Assembly (NCBI GenBank): GCA_030789695.1
Contig: CM061132.1
Span: forward strand, 30,094,418 to 30,158,417
Direction of reading: 5' to 3'
DNA: 64,000 nt
Source: Scilla litardierei
Taxonomy: Eukaryota; Streptophyta; Magnoliopsida; Asparagales; Asparagaceae
Of the stretch, positions 1 through 9,263 are shown piece by piece. Every line of letters begins with the position of its first letter. The stretch's first letter is position 1. The notes beneath the pieces were generated by a model, which worked only from the letters and a program-made list of their open reading frames with translations, made no database searches and was not told the DNA's origin. Made by a program: the position numbers and the translations under genes.

Positions 1-239
1 TCAAAAGATATCAAACCTGTGGGTTACCGAGTATTGTATAAATAAACAAAATCGTATGCTATAAGCAAAACGCTATAGCTTAGAGGTTTATTTCGCAGAA
101 ACTAGGAAGTAACTATATAAGATGAGCTTAACTCACTTACAAAATTATTTAAACTGATGCATCAGGCTCCCTGGTCATGGTTGCGAAAACCATGTGATTG
201 GCAAAGATAATTTTAGGCTATGTTTCTACGGATGATGTG

Positions 240-532
240 ACAACATACCCTTATGAATAATCATTCAGAAGATGAAACCATCATCCAGAAGATGAATAAT
301 CATCCTGAAGATGAAACCATCATCCTGAAGATGAATAATCATCCCGAAGATGAAACCATCATCCAGTAGATGAATAATCATCCAGAAGATGAATAATAAT
401 CCTGAAGATGAATTCTCATCCAGAAGATGAAACCATTATCCTGAAGATGGATAATCATCCCGAAGATGAAACCATCATCTAGAAGATGAATAATCATCCA
501 GAAGATGAATAATCATCCAGTTATTGAAGAAA
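240..532 (+). repeat. GAAGATG minisatellite, 13 imperfect units
   Basis: Thirteen variants of a 13-bp core CATCCNGAAGATG are spaced about 18-22 bp apart, separated by ATAAT or AAAC linkers. The core has short inverted ends, CATC and GATG. Three units occur at the equivalent place in element G (59312-59372, reverse strand), so the array expanded here. It looks like replication slippage inside a retrotransposon 3' region; no coding role is evident. Confidence 0.85.
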
Positions 533-541
533 CATGGATAG

Positions 542-745
542 TTGCAATCCACTAAATACACCAACTGGTTGTATGTATGGATATTAAGACCCTTTTTCCG
601 TTCGCTGGAAGAGGGGAAGGATATCCTAGGTCCTGAAGTGCCTTACTCAAGTGTCTTTTGTACACTCCTTTATCTGGTAGTAAACCCTTTAACCAGATAC
701 AGTGCAGCGCCTGCAGCGCACCACTGGACCAGAGATATGTAGCTT
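542..745 (+). pseudogene. copia RT/RNase H remnant
   Basis: The translation contains PFFRSLEEGKDILGPEVPY and later LTRYSAAPAAHHW, which align with the segment joining reverse transcriptase to RNase H in element F (about 23665-23835). The piece between them, which in F carries the conserved stretch before the RNase H domain, is shortened. There is no catalytic motif left, so this is a non-functional relic. Element G carries the same relic on the minus strand (58963-59301), which means it was fixed in the subfamily before these copies inserted. Confidence 0.7.
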
Positions 746-790
746 CTGTGCTATCTCCAAGGGTCAAGGATCAACAACAACAAAAAATAA

Positions 791-1327
791 TTAAAGAAAC
801 TGACCAACTTTGCATCAGGTAGGATTTCACTAATAGAAGTTTGTCAGTTCTGTGCTATTGTGCTTCCATACGACAAACATGTTGGAAACCAGTTGTCTGT
901 TATTTGCACCACGCTATTTTATGAATACATCATAAAGTGTAATATTTTTGGAATTCCAAATTTAGCCTGAACTATTTTTTAAAACATTACTGTTAAATTC
1001 CTTACTTAATTACAAAAAATGCCATTAGTTTTATCTTAATACACCACATGACCTTTCATCTTCCCACATTTTCTCCTTGTCTTCTTCTTTTCTCTAATCC
1101 ATCTCCTTCCGTTGTTAGCCCTAATCTCCTTATTATCGTTTTCCCAAGATTTAGAATTCCAAAATCTTTAAGGTTCTTGTTAATTTGCTGGAGGAAAAAA
1201 ATGGAGGAAAAGGATGTATAATAATCAACTCATAGATTATATATTTGTTAACAATCTTTCTTTTTAGTTTAGGTTTTTTTTCTAAAATTTCCATTGGGCA
1301 TGGAGTTGAAAATCCGAGCACATAACA
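791..1327. other. AT-rich spacer, nothing recognised
   Basis: No open frame, terminal repeat or known motif was found. Pyrimidine-rich runs lie near 1060-1130. It may be decayed retrotransposon or original intergenic DNA. Confidence 0.5.
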
Positions 1328-2765
1328 TGTAGCTATATAGGGAGAAAAACTAGAGGGGAGATGGGGTGAATATTGTTTTATAAAATTAATTGGAAATTAC
1401 ACCAATTAAAACCTAATCAACCAACTATGCTGAATTAAGAGGCAAACAACCACAGAAATTAGATCAATGCAAACACATAGAATTTTACACTGGTTCGGAT
1501 ACCCAAGTCAATCTAGACTTCATGTATGGTACTCCATCCCCTCAAGCAAATTCCACTTGAGAAATCCACTAAACCCTCTTGCTGAAACCCCAACAAGAAT
1601 AAATCGAAATACAATCGATGCCCGCATTCCCACAGTTCGGGAATACACACTCTCACAGCCTGAAAGTTCACACAAATAGAGAAGAAATAAAGTTTGATAC
1701 TATCAACTTGAAATATACTTACACTTTCCTATGCATTTGTGAAGGCTAGGTGAGTGAATAATGGTGCTCTTAGATGAGTAAATGCAACATTAATGAGCTT
1801 GTCCAAAGATTGAAAGCATTCAATATAAGAGTAAGCTTTTGAGCTTTAATTGGAAAAGAAAGATTTAGAGTACTAATGGAAGAAGATGAGAGTTGAGTAA
1901 GCTTTGAATGTTAATTCAATAAAGTCTTAAGAGTTTTAAGAGTTATGAAAAGTTCTCTCTTCTACTATAAATACTGCTTAAGTAATAGCCCAAAAATCAA
2001 AGAAAACAAGGTAGAGATTAATGCTGTAACAGATCTAAATGGCTATATTCAAGCAAAATCAGATGACTGAATAAGGATGATCAGACACCTGGGACACCAT
2101 TAGAAATTGCATTAAATGCATTATAGTGTATATATTCCAAACAGATGAAGAAGGATTATCAAACACATGGTTCACTGTTTAGTCGTCTGATAATAAGGCA
2201 TCAGATGTATGACCAGTGAGGCCAAAAACTTCCAACTTACTGGAAATATAACTCTGACTAATCAGCCGACTGGAGAAGGGTTCTTATACGGCTGGAAAGT
2301 GAGTTAGATATCTAGGTGAAAGGCATAAGATGCCTAAGGATTCAGAGATGAAAAACATGCACGTCAGACATCTGAAGCTCTAACTTCAGATGGCTGATCC
2401 TGGTACAAAATCTCAATTTTGAGTTTCAAAGTCTAGGAACCCTATGGAATCATCCAATGGATTATCGAATGATATGTGCATGATGTGTAAGTGCCTCTAA
2501 GCAAGTAATTCAAGGTTTAACATTCTAATAAACTCAAAGAAGTAAAGAATAAAGAAAATTACATTTTAATTCCCTTTACTTCCTCTTGAGTTCGTCATCC
2601 AAATCCTTGAATACTCTTCAAGTCATAGGTTCTATCAATCGTTGCTTTTGATAATCTTGAATCTATATTTGGAGACGCTTTAATTAACTGCAAATGAAGG
2701 AGTTAATCAAAATAATTTATGTTTGCTTTTCATCAAAACCAACTTAAGGGATTCAAAATTCAACA
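1328..2765 (-). mobile_element. SIRE/Maximus-like copia 3' LTR
   Basis: Read on the minus strand the element starts at 2765 with TGTTGAATTTTG and ends near 1328 in CA. Its first 80 bases match the minus-strand start of solo LTR S (54476 downward), and its last part carries the same GGGGTGAATA-type block. A polypurine tract lies directly upstream on the minus strand (2766-2779). No primer site follows the low-coordinate end, as expected for a 3' LTR. The 1328 boundary is chosen from the TG dinucleotide and similarity to S, so it could be off by some tens of bases. The partner 5' LTR was not found. Confidence 0.65.
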
Positions 2766-2779
2766 TTCTCCACCTTTTT
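2766..2779 (-). other. Polypurine tract of the SIRE-like element
   Basis: On the minus strand this reads AAAAAGGTGGAGAA directly before the LTR start TGTTGAA. The preceding bases read TTTGTCATCATC, which is the usual context of the SIRE/Maximus polypurine tract. It would prime plus-strand DNA synthesis and it fixes the orientation of the adjoining LTR. Confidence 0.75.
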
Positions 2780-3539
2780 GATGATGACAAACACAACATA
2801 AACAAAATAAAAAATTGTGCTAAAAATATACTTACTCCCCCCTATAATGATGCCAATCAAGTTAGTCAAGTTAATGAAAATTAAATAAGTACATTGTTTT
2901 GCAATTAAATGTGTGTGTATCACTATCATGACGTGTAAGCTCAAAAATTAAATGAATACACATACGATTAACAATTGGGTGATACACGTGATTGGATGTA
3001 ATTAACTCCAGGGTGTAATGGAGATTAATTACTAAGATAGGGGAAACAAGCTAGCAATTGCTCTCAAGAGTTTTGAAATGTTTTGAAAACATTTGAAAAC
3101 ATTTTAACTTTGAAATCATTTTGAGTGTGTGTGTTATAATCACTTTTGGCTTTAACATAATCCTAAGAAAGACACAACTCACACACTATAGACTTATAAC
3201 GAGTCTTCATGAAGCTTGATCCAATGATGAAGTAGATGCGAGCTTTTCTTTGAGCTTCTTTTTATTTTGAGCGTGAGCTTCATCATTTGAATTTAGCAAC
3301 GTCTTCTTTGTTTTACTAAGTGTAGTTTGTACTTCTTCGGAGTATGCATAAACCTTTTCATTCATCGCATAACCTGCACATTTTAGATGTAGTGTAGTTA
3401 GTACACTAACTTCATTTGGTGTGCTCATCATCAAAACCACTTGGGGGTGGAATTCAATTTCCATCAGCGACTTCTCTTCCCCCTTTTGACCTCGAGGAGC
3501 TGGATCCGGTTGTCTCCTCTCTCTTTGATAATTGGGGAC
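2780..3539. other. Decayed retroelement interior, no intact gene
   Basis: This lies upstream, on the minus strand, of the SIRE-like polypurine tract and is therefore expected to be the eroded 3' interior of that element. A 156-residue minus-strand frame (3207-3677) is Lys/Glu-rich and has no recognisable domain; it also overlaps the LINE 3' end on the other strand, so it is not called as a gene. Confidence 0.45.
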
Positions 3540-3730
3540 TTGCCTAGTTTTCCTATTTTTCTCTTTTTTGTTAGACTTTGCTCTTTGGCTATTCTTGTAC
3601 TTGGTGACTGCTTCCCTGCCTCTCCCGAGTCTGCTTTGACATGGGCTTGGCCTGACGAGTCTTATATACTTGTACATTTTTCACGCAAATATATACTCAC
3701 TTACTTTTCAATACACACACACACACACAT
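3540..3730 (+). mobile_element. LINE 3' end with (AC)n tail
   Basis: The block GGTGACTGCTTCCCTGCCTC and its surroundings resemble the 3' untranslated part of the LINE at 6260-7025. It ends with CTTACTTTTCA (3700-3710), then an (AC)n run at 3713-3729. The same terminal box ends two other LINE pieces in the window. This copy is severely 5'-truncated, as is usual for target-primed insertions. Confidence 0.6.
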
Positions 3731-3939
3731 AGTATTTTTGGATGTGTCACTTTGCTTTGATTGGACTATTATTTATGCAATATGTGATGCATTTCATGTT
3801 TCTTCTAGCATAATGTTGATATCGTCTCATTCCTATGCATTTGATTTTTTGTTGATTATCTGTGTGATACACCTTCATGTCATGTTGTACATCTCTTCTA
3901 GCACTAGTTGTTGTTTCTCTTCCTTTCACTCATTTTCGC

Positions 3940-4989
3940 TTATGACAAAGGGGAAGAGAAATAAACAAAGTATGATTGATGTGCTTGATGTGCTAATTAG
4001 GGTGATAATCATTTCCATGAATCATATAGTCATTGTGTTAGTATTTTCTGATCTTTATTTTAAAGTTCTTATTTCTTTTTGAGATTAATTTTAATTTGGC
4101 TATTTCAAAATAGTTTTTCAATATCATTGTTCTTTATTTTGATCTTATTTAAAAGGATTTTTGAAAACAACGATCTAGATCACGAAGAATAAAATTCATA
4201 TCTTTGTGTGATCTTAGATCATATTTTGAATTCTATTTAGCCACGAATACACTTTGTTATTACTTTGGCTATAGAATTTGGGTGTAAATCCAAACTCCAC
4301 CAATTATTGTGGTGAGTTGGACATTGGTTTTCATTTTGTGATTTGTCCTTTGTTGTAAGGGTGTTAGAAATCCTATACAAGTCTAGGTGTTGCAGTGTTG
4401 CAGTTGAAAATCATGGTCAAGGCTAGGTTGTTGGAAATTCTAACGAGTGAAGTTAGGTGCTTGTATTTGCCAATGCAAATAGTGGAAATCTCGTACCGGA
4501 TTGGTCGGGGACTGGACGTACCCAAGGTTGTGGGAAACCCGGATAAAATCTGTGTGTTTGCGTTTGCATTTTCTGTGATTGTATGTCTCTATTTTAATAT
4601 CTTGATTTGTTGAGCATTATATCTCTTGTAACTCGTTCATAATATATTGCAAGATCAATCATTTTTGTTTCCGATGTGTAAAGATTCTTTCTTGTATTTC
4701 TTTGTAATGTTATATTTTTATTACTTATTCTTTCAGCAGAGCTGTGCATAAAATCTCTCTGGGAGTCGACTACTGTTCATAGGGAGTCGACTACCAAAAG
4801 TGTTTTCTCTCTGATTTATTTTAAGATTACCTAAGTTGATTAAGAACCAAGCGTAGATCACTCTACTTGGTTTCTTAGGTTTTTTAGAAGGTTTTGAATT
4901 GTGGTAACCAATTAGAACGAAAAAGTTTAAATTTACACAACACTATTCAACCCCCTTCTAGCCTTGTTTGCCATCCACAGGATCCAACA
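3940..4989 (+). mobile_element. SIRE-like copia remnant: interior end and LTR, plus strand
   Basis: Near 3944 the sequence TTATGACAAAGGGGAAGAG resembles the region before the polypurine tract of SIRE-type elements. From about 4490 the phrase GGACTGGACGTACCCAAGG, then TATTCAACCCCCTTCTAG at 4947-4964 and a terminal CAACA at 4985-4989, are typical of the second half and 3' end of such LTRs. The sequence after 4989 has no tRNA-Met primer site, so this is a 3' or solo LTR. The 5' boundary is uncertain (possibly near 4390). Two GGGAGTCGACTAC motifs lie at about 4761 and 4790. Confidence 0.55.
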
Positions 4990-5196
4990 GTCGCCACATC
5001 TAGAGAGACTTTTGCGAGGATCTGAAACTTGGAAAGTGCTTTGAAAAGAAAAATGCGGTTATTCCTCTCCTTCTAAATATGCCAGACCACAATTGAGAGC
5101 ACGAGCTTCCCAAGCCAACAAATAGCGCGGGTCTTCCCTATCGAGCCGAACCGACGCAGTAGGAAGGCATCCACATGGAGCGACACACACACACAA
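4990..5196. other. Short unassigned stretch with (AC)n
   Basis: No domain was recognised. An (AC)n run sits at about 5182-5194, directly before the left arm of the inverted repeat. It may be another LINE end, but the similarity is too weak to call. Confidence 0.4.
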
Positions 5197-5343
5197 AATA
5201 ATGGGTATCATATGACATGTGAGGCATCTCCTCATATACAAGACACAAAGAGTGGGGTGGTACAAGCCCATGTGTTGTACCACCTCACTTTTTGTGTCTT
5301 GGTATATGAGGAGATGCTTCCATTGTCATTGATACCCATTATT
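5197..5343. repeat. Inverted repeat with 69-bp arms (foldback)
   Basis: The left arm 5197-5265 and right arm 5275-5343 are near-perfect reverse complements, separated by a 9-base loop (5266-5274). There are only a few mismatches and small gaps. The structure could be a MITE-type element or a local inverted duplication; target duplications were not resolved. A transcript through it would form a long hairpin. Confidence 0.85.
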
Positions 5344-5363
5344 CACACGTACACATATTTATT

Positions 5364-5545
5364 TGAAAAGTAAGTAATTATATATATGCTGATGTGTACA
5401 AAAGTACGGGAACATCATGTCCGCCTTGCCTGATTGCAGACATGGAAACGGCCAGGAAGCAGTCACCGGGGCTAGCAGTCAGGAAGACGTGGAAAGACCC
5501 CAATAGTAAGGCAAGGCACAAGCGCCATACACCATACACCATAAC
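5364..5545 (-). mobile_element. LINE 3' end, minus strand
   Basis: Read on the minus strand, the block GGTGACTGCTTCCTGGCC and the terminal CTTACTTTTCA (5364-5374) match the 3' ends at 3540-3710 and 6260-6400. The tail after the box is AAATAAATATGTG, not a pure dinucleotide run. No ORF2 sequence is retained. Confidence 0.55.
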
Positions 5546-6180
5546 TAAATAGGAGGGACCCAAAATAAAAAAAATGCACAACACACCCCCTAAACAAACT
5601 AACATGGCCCACGGCCTACTACCCACAAACAAGCACCCACCATACACCATGACATGCAAAAAAAGAAACCACCCCACTCATCCAATGCACCAAGCCAATC
5701 ACAAACCATGAAACTCCCCATCTCAAATCTTTAAGTGTGAAAGCCCCGCGAACGCAGAGGTGGTCGCCGTTGCCTTAGAGCAAGTGACAGGTGGGGGGGT
5801 GTGTGTATATGTGCAAATCTTCAAATGAGAACATTTCGCACGGTGCGAAAATGTATTTATTTTTTTTTGAATTTTTTTTTCAAAAATTCTTTTTTCCAAC
5901 TTCATTATATGTTATTATACCCCCTCAAAAAATAATCGTTGAGAAATAATGTCATTTGGCCTTCGATCAAGGCATTTCAACAAATTCGCATGTTTTGAGA
6001 CCGTTAAATTTGTAACGGGTGGATGTGTGCTCTAATCCCCAACGGGTTCACCCATTATTTTCCCTGGGGTATATAATTGTATGGATTAAACATCAAAAAA
6101 AATTTGAAATTTTTTTTCAAAAAAGTAAAATAAAAAGCTTTCGCACGGCTTTTGCATGGTTTTTTTTCGCACCCGAAGAT

Positions 6181-6184
<4 letters not shown>
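5546..6184. other. Intergenic spacer, nothing recognised
   Basis: C-rich on the left (5560-5720), AT-rich on the right. The word TTCGCACGG recurs near 5836 and 6140. No frame or repeat boundary could be supported. Confidence 0.45.

Positions 6185-6260
<76 letters not shown>
6185..6260. repeat. (AT)38 microsatellite
   Basis: An uninterrupted AT dinucleotide run of 76 bases directly abuts the 3' end of the minus-strand LINE, in the place where that element's tail is expected. It is probably an expanded LINE tail. Length should be treated with caution because such runs are error-prone in assembly. Confidence 0.9.
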
Positions 6261-6264
<4 letters not shown>

Positions 6265-7025
6265 AGTAAGTGTGTATGTATAAATATGAACCAGGTCTAC
6301 ATCAAGGCGAGGCCAACAAGTAAGCCCGGCGAGGGAGAGGCTGGGGAGCAGTCACCTCGCACAAGGCCAACCAGGCGAAGCCGAGAACAAAAAAAGGGAG
6401 GAGCCAAAAAAGGGGGCGGCGCACAAAAAGACGGCCTACAAGATACCCCAACTCTCAAAGAGGGAAGTGTCCACAGGGTCAAAATCCTCCGGTATGCAAC
6501 CAATAAGAGCGTCCGAGACGTCCAAAGAGATCCTAGCAAGCAGAGCTGACGAGGGAGACTTGAGGGATCTGAAGATGCGGCAATTCCGCTCCCTCCAAAT
6601 GTGCCAAACCGTCGTAGAGAAGACCATTAGGGAGAGCTTACCCCTGGGGGTGGTTTTCCCCCTGGATCCAAATCGCCGTCTCAGCGCGTGGGCTTCCACA
6701 ACGATGGACTTGGAGCCAGGAGGAAGGCCAAGGCGAAGCCGACAAGCCGTCCAAACAGAAGCACTGTACTCACAACGGAAGAAGATGTGGCGGGCAGTCT
6801 CAGGAAAAAGGCCGCAGAGAGCACAAGTAGACTGTTCCCGAATGCCACGCCTGGCCAGCTGCTGGGTGGTGGGCAGGCGGTCAGATAGGGCACGCAGGAG
6901 GGTGAGGGAGAACTTGGGCGTGTGGCCCGGGAACCAGACCACAGGGGCAAGCCGGTTGGCGGTGGAACGACGACGCGTAGAGGACCAAGCAGAACGAAGG
7001 GAGCAACCCCCATCAGCGGTCCACT
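6260..7025 (-). mobile_element. 5'-truncated L1-type LINE
   Basis: A non-LTR retrotransposon fragment on the minus strand. It holds the end of ORF2, a short 3' untranslated region with a GC-rich block (6300-6430), the terminal box CTTACTTTTCA (6260-6270, minus strand) and a simple-repeat tail. The 5' end stops abruptly near 7025 within ORF2, which is the usual outcome of incomplete target-primed reverse transcription. Target duplications were not identified. Confidence 0.75.
6436..7025 (-). pseudogene. LINE ORF2 C-terminus with zf-RVT domain
   Basis: The translated C-terminus resembles the zinc-binding domain that follows reverse transcriptase in plant L1 elements. Visible features in order are WTADGGCSLRSAW, then VWFPGHTPKFSLTLLRAL, then TTQQLARRGI, the cysteine pair CALCG, then HIFFRCEYSASVW, and a C-terminal VWHIWRERNCRIF. 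The frame is open for about 195 codons to a stop at 6436. The endonuclease and RT domains are missing, so the product would have no retrotransposition activity. Confidence 0.8.
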
Positions 7026-7714
7026 CCTAGGTGTCAGGGCCAGCCGTCACTGAAATCGTAACCAACAAAGGGCTGACTAGGACAAGCTGACTAGGATAAA
7101 AGGGTTGATAGAAAGACAGCTGAGATTTAATCTTGAGAAATGAAGGGTTGAGAGGCAATTTTATGGAAAGTTTTGGATGGAAAAATATTTTTGGGGGATT
7201 AAAAGTTTATGGGAAAATGAAACTTTTTGGGGAATGAAAGTTTTTGGGGAATAGCTGCATGCAATTAATGCATTTGGAAAAACAAACTTGCACTTAATGC
7301 TGCATATCGAATGCACCAATTAAGATGCGAATAATTTCTCGCGCCCGCTAAAATTTTTTTACGCTAATTTATTGTTCTGCGCCGAAGGCGCGGACACCAA
7401 ATTTGTTGTTCGACGCCGAATTTGTTGTTCCGCGCCGAAGGGACCTGCACCGAATTTGTTGTTCCGCGCCGAAGCCGCCCGTGCCGCTAAATATTTTTAC
7501 GCTAATTTATTGTTCTGTTAAATTTTGGCTGTGTAAATAATATATATAAGAGTTGATGTGATTACAAAAAGAGATATATTATAGCATTGCTCAAACACAA
7601 AAATCATCCCATACATCACAAAAAATAACATAAAACAAAAAAACATACAACCATAGCTCAATCTCACAAACTCTCAAAAAAATAAAAAACTAAGCTCGAG
7701 AGTTTCTAAAAAGA
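7026..7714. other. Spacer with a short CGCCGAA repeat
   Basis: At 7376-7480 a unit of about 30 bp containing TTTGTTGTTC and GCGCCGAAG occurs three to four times. GTGTCAGGGCCAGCC at 7031 looks like the start of an LTR but no partner was found. No coding sequence was recognised. Confidence 0.45.
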
Positions 7715-8065
7715 TCAAGGTTCAGAAGGAGGAGGAGCACTCGGTCCTAGTGCATCTGGAGGAATGATATCAATATGCATAGGCATATCATCTACAACTT
7801 CTTCTCGATCTTCTAAATCAGGAGAGACATCATCTGCATCTAATCAACATGAGTCTCGACAATAGATGATACCAAGCTCATCATCTTCAGGACACGATCT
7901 TGATCATGACGCATCACAGAGATGGGACAAGCCCACTCGTAGCTATGCCAAAAGAGGGTGTTTTTTAAAATCCCTCTTTTGAAGCAGCCATGATAAGCAT
8001 CTGGTAATTCACGATATGCAGGATCACAATTTAGCAATACATGTAATACTTAATTTATGACAATC
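7715..8065 (-). pseudogene. Unassigned coding-like fragment
   Basis: A minus-strand frame gives about 70 residues including YRELPDAYHGCFKRG and WHSYEWACPISVMRHDQDR, then a stop. After a shift of frame near 7842 it continues as an acidic and Pro-rich tail ending in APPPSEP at 7715. The amino-acid composition looks like real protein, yet I do not recognise the family. It could be the 3' end of a host gene or of a transposon-encoded protein. It lies about 500 bp outside the left target duplication of T, so the 5' part of such a gene, if any, would now lie beyond 55 kb. Confidence 0.35.
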
Positions 8066-8207
8066 CAAAGCCACAGTAATAGTTAGGTTAATACAACCAA
8101 ATCGAATGTCTTAAATAGCAGGAATATAAATGGGGCCTTATGACCCTTACAAACCAAATCCTCGCAACAATAGCAATACATAGGAAAACAACACAAGTAA
8201 CAACCTC

Positions 8208-8284
8208 TTAATACTTGGGAAAATCATGTCCTTCCACGAACTCGTCTGACTCAGGAGCAGGGTCCGCAAAATCACCCTCAGGGT
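8208..8284 (-). other. Possible terminal exon, unassigned
   Basis: On the minus strand TGTTTGTCAG, a good 3' splice site shape, is followed by a short acidic open stretch ending EFVEGHDFPKY and a TAA at 8208-8210. It is short and unsupported by homology. It may be an exon related to, or an alternative end for, the fragment at 7715-8065. Confidence 0.25.
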
Positions 8285-8985
8285 CTGACAAACATTGTAT
8301 TACAAAAAACAAATACAATGCCTATCCGTGAGAATTCTCATGTAGGTTTCCAAGCATCCATTTCATTAACAACTATCAGGTTTATCAGCAGGATGATATA
8401 GTCTACTAATAGGAAATGGATATAGTCTACTAATAGGAAATGAACTTAACAACATAATATCGAGGAATTGATAATACTAACAAGCAATAAGATCATGTGG
8501 ATTCATAATAAGTTAAAGAACTTACTAACATTGTAACACATAAAATCTAATAAATGCTAGCATGCACATTGTTTGGGTTCTGGGCTTGCACCTCGAAAGC
8601 GCAAATATCGTCTTATTGTAAGCACACGGTATATGGGTATATCGGTGAGCGGGTATTGTATCCACAGGGAGGCGGTGTGTAATGCTTGTATGTGTAAAAT
8701 ACTGTTTACGTGTGTGTGTATAGTAATTTTGTTGTGTGTATAGTGATTTCCTACATGTATGGCTTTAAGGTGACTATGATATGCTTTGGATATATGGGTG
8801 AATGTGTGTGGTTGGATAGTAAATTGACATTATTGTTAGCATGCTATTAGTGTTCATTAGCGAGCTTGGCGATTTTAGCTGGTGAGTATGTGTAGTAAAG
8901 CAGGATGTTCATGATTATTGGTGATGTTGTGATGGTTGTTAATGAATGACATTGGTATTATTGATGTTTGGTTGTTATTTTTGGT

Positions 8986-9105
8986 TGTTATGAATAGGCC
9001 CATTAGGCCCATTGGGTATCCAATCCACTATTGAAAGCTATAAATATGAGGGTAGGAGGCTCTTAACTCTCTACACCTATTTTCCCTACTTTTCCCTTCA
9101 CAACA
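8986..9105 (+). repeat. F 5' LTR with TATA box
   Basis: The LTR starts TGTTATGAATAGGCCC and ends TTCACAACA. GCTATAAATATGAG at 9037-9050 provides a TATA box, so the LTR can serve as promoter despite its small size. Compared with the 3' LTR there are four substitutions in 120 positions. Confidence 0.92.
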
Positions 9106-9125
9106 CATTATCAGCACGATCACGC
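9106..9125 (+). other. F primer-binding region of unusual type
   Basis: The bases after the LTR read CATTATCAGCACGATCACGC. This is not the TGGTATCAGAGC motif that pairs with the 3' end of initiator tRNA-Met in most plant copia elements. The priming tRNA, or an internal tRNA fragment, cannot be named from the sequence alone. Confidence 0.6.
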
Positions 9126-9263
9126 TCGTTGGAGGAGACGGCGGCTCGCGGGGAAGGAGATCCATCAATCGCTCAGATTCAAGAAGATCGTAATCTTCTC
9201 AACAGGGAGCGAAAAGGGCATCCTTCACCAACCGTCGACTAGATTCCCTTGTCGAATCTAGAG

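Larger units (their letters stand above)
1..790 (+). mobile_element. Decayed Ty1-copia fragment, same family as right-edge element G
   Basis: This stretch matches the reverse complement of about 58960-59950 in element G: the same order of a conserved block (1-130), a GAAGATG repeat, and an RT/RNase H scrap (542-745). The opening words around the phrase for a conserved RT segment also resemble 22936-22950 of the complete copia element F. The left end runs off the window and the right boundary near 790 is set only by where similarity fades. No LTR is visible. It is a plus-strand remnant of a non-autonomous copia subfamily. Confidence 0.65.

Noticed and set aside
240..532. Regular repeats resembling a CRISPR array
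   Set aside because: The units are imperfect, linkers are short and not unique, and the sequence is plant DNA inside a copia remnant.
3441..4082. 213-residue plus-strand frame as a possible membrane protein
   Set aside because: It runs through a LINE 3' end, an AC repeat and a SIRE-like remnant; the hydrophobic content comes from T-rich DNA.
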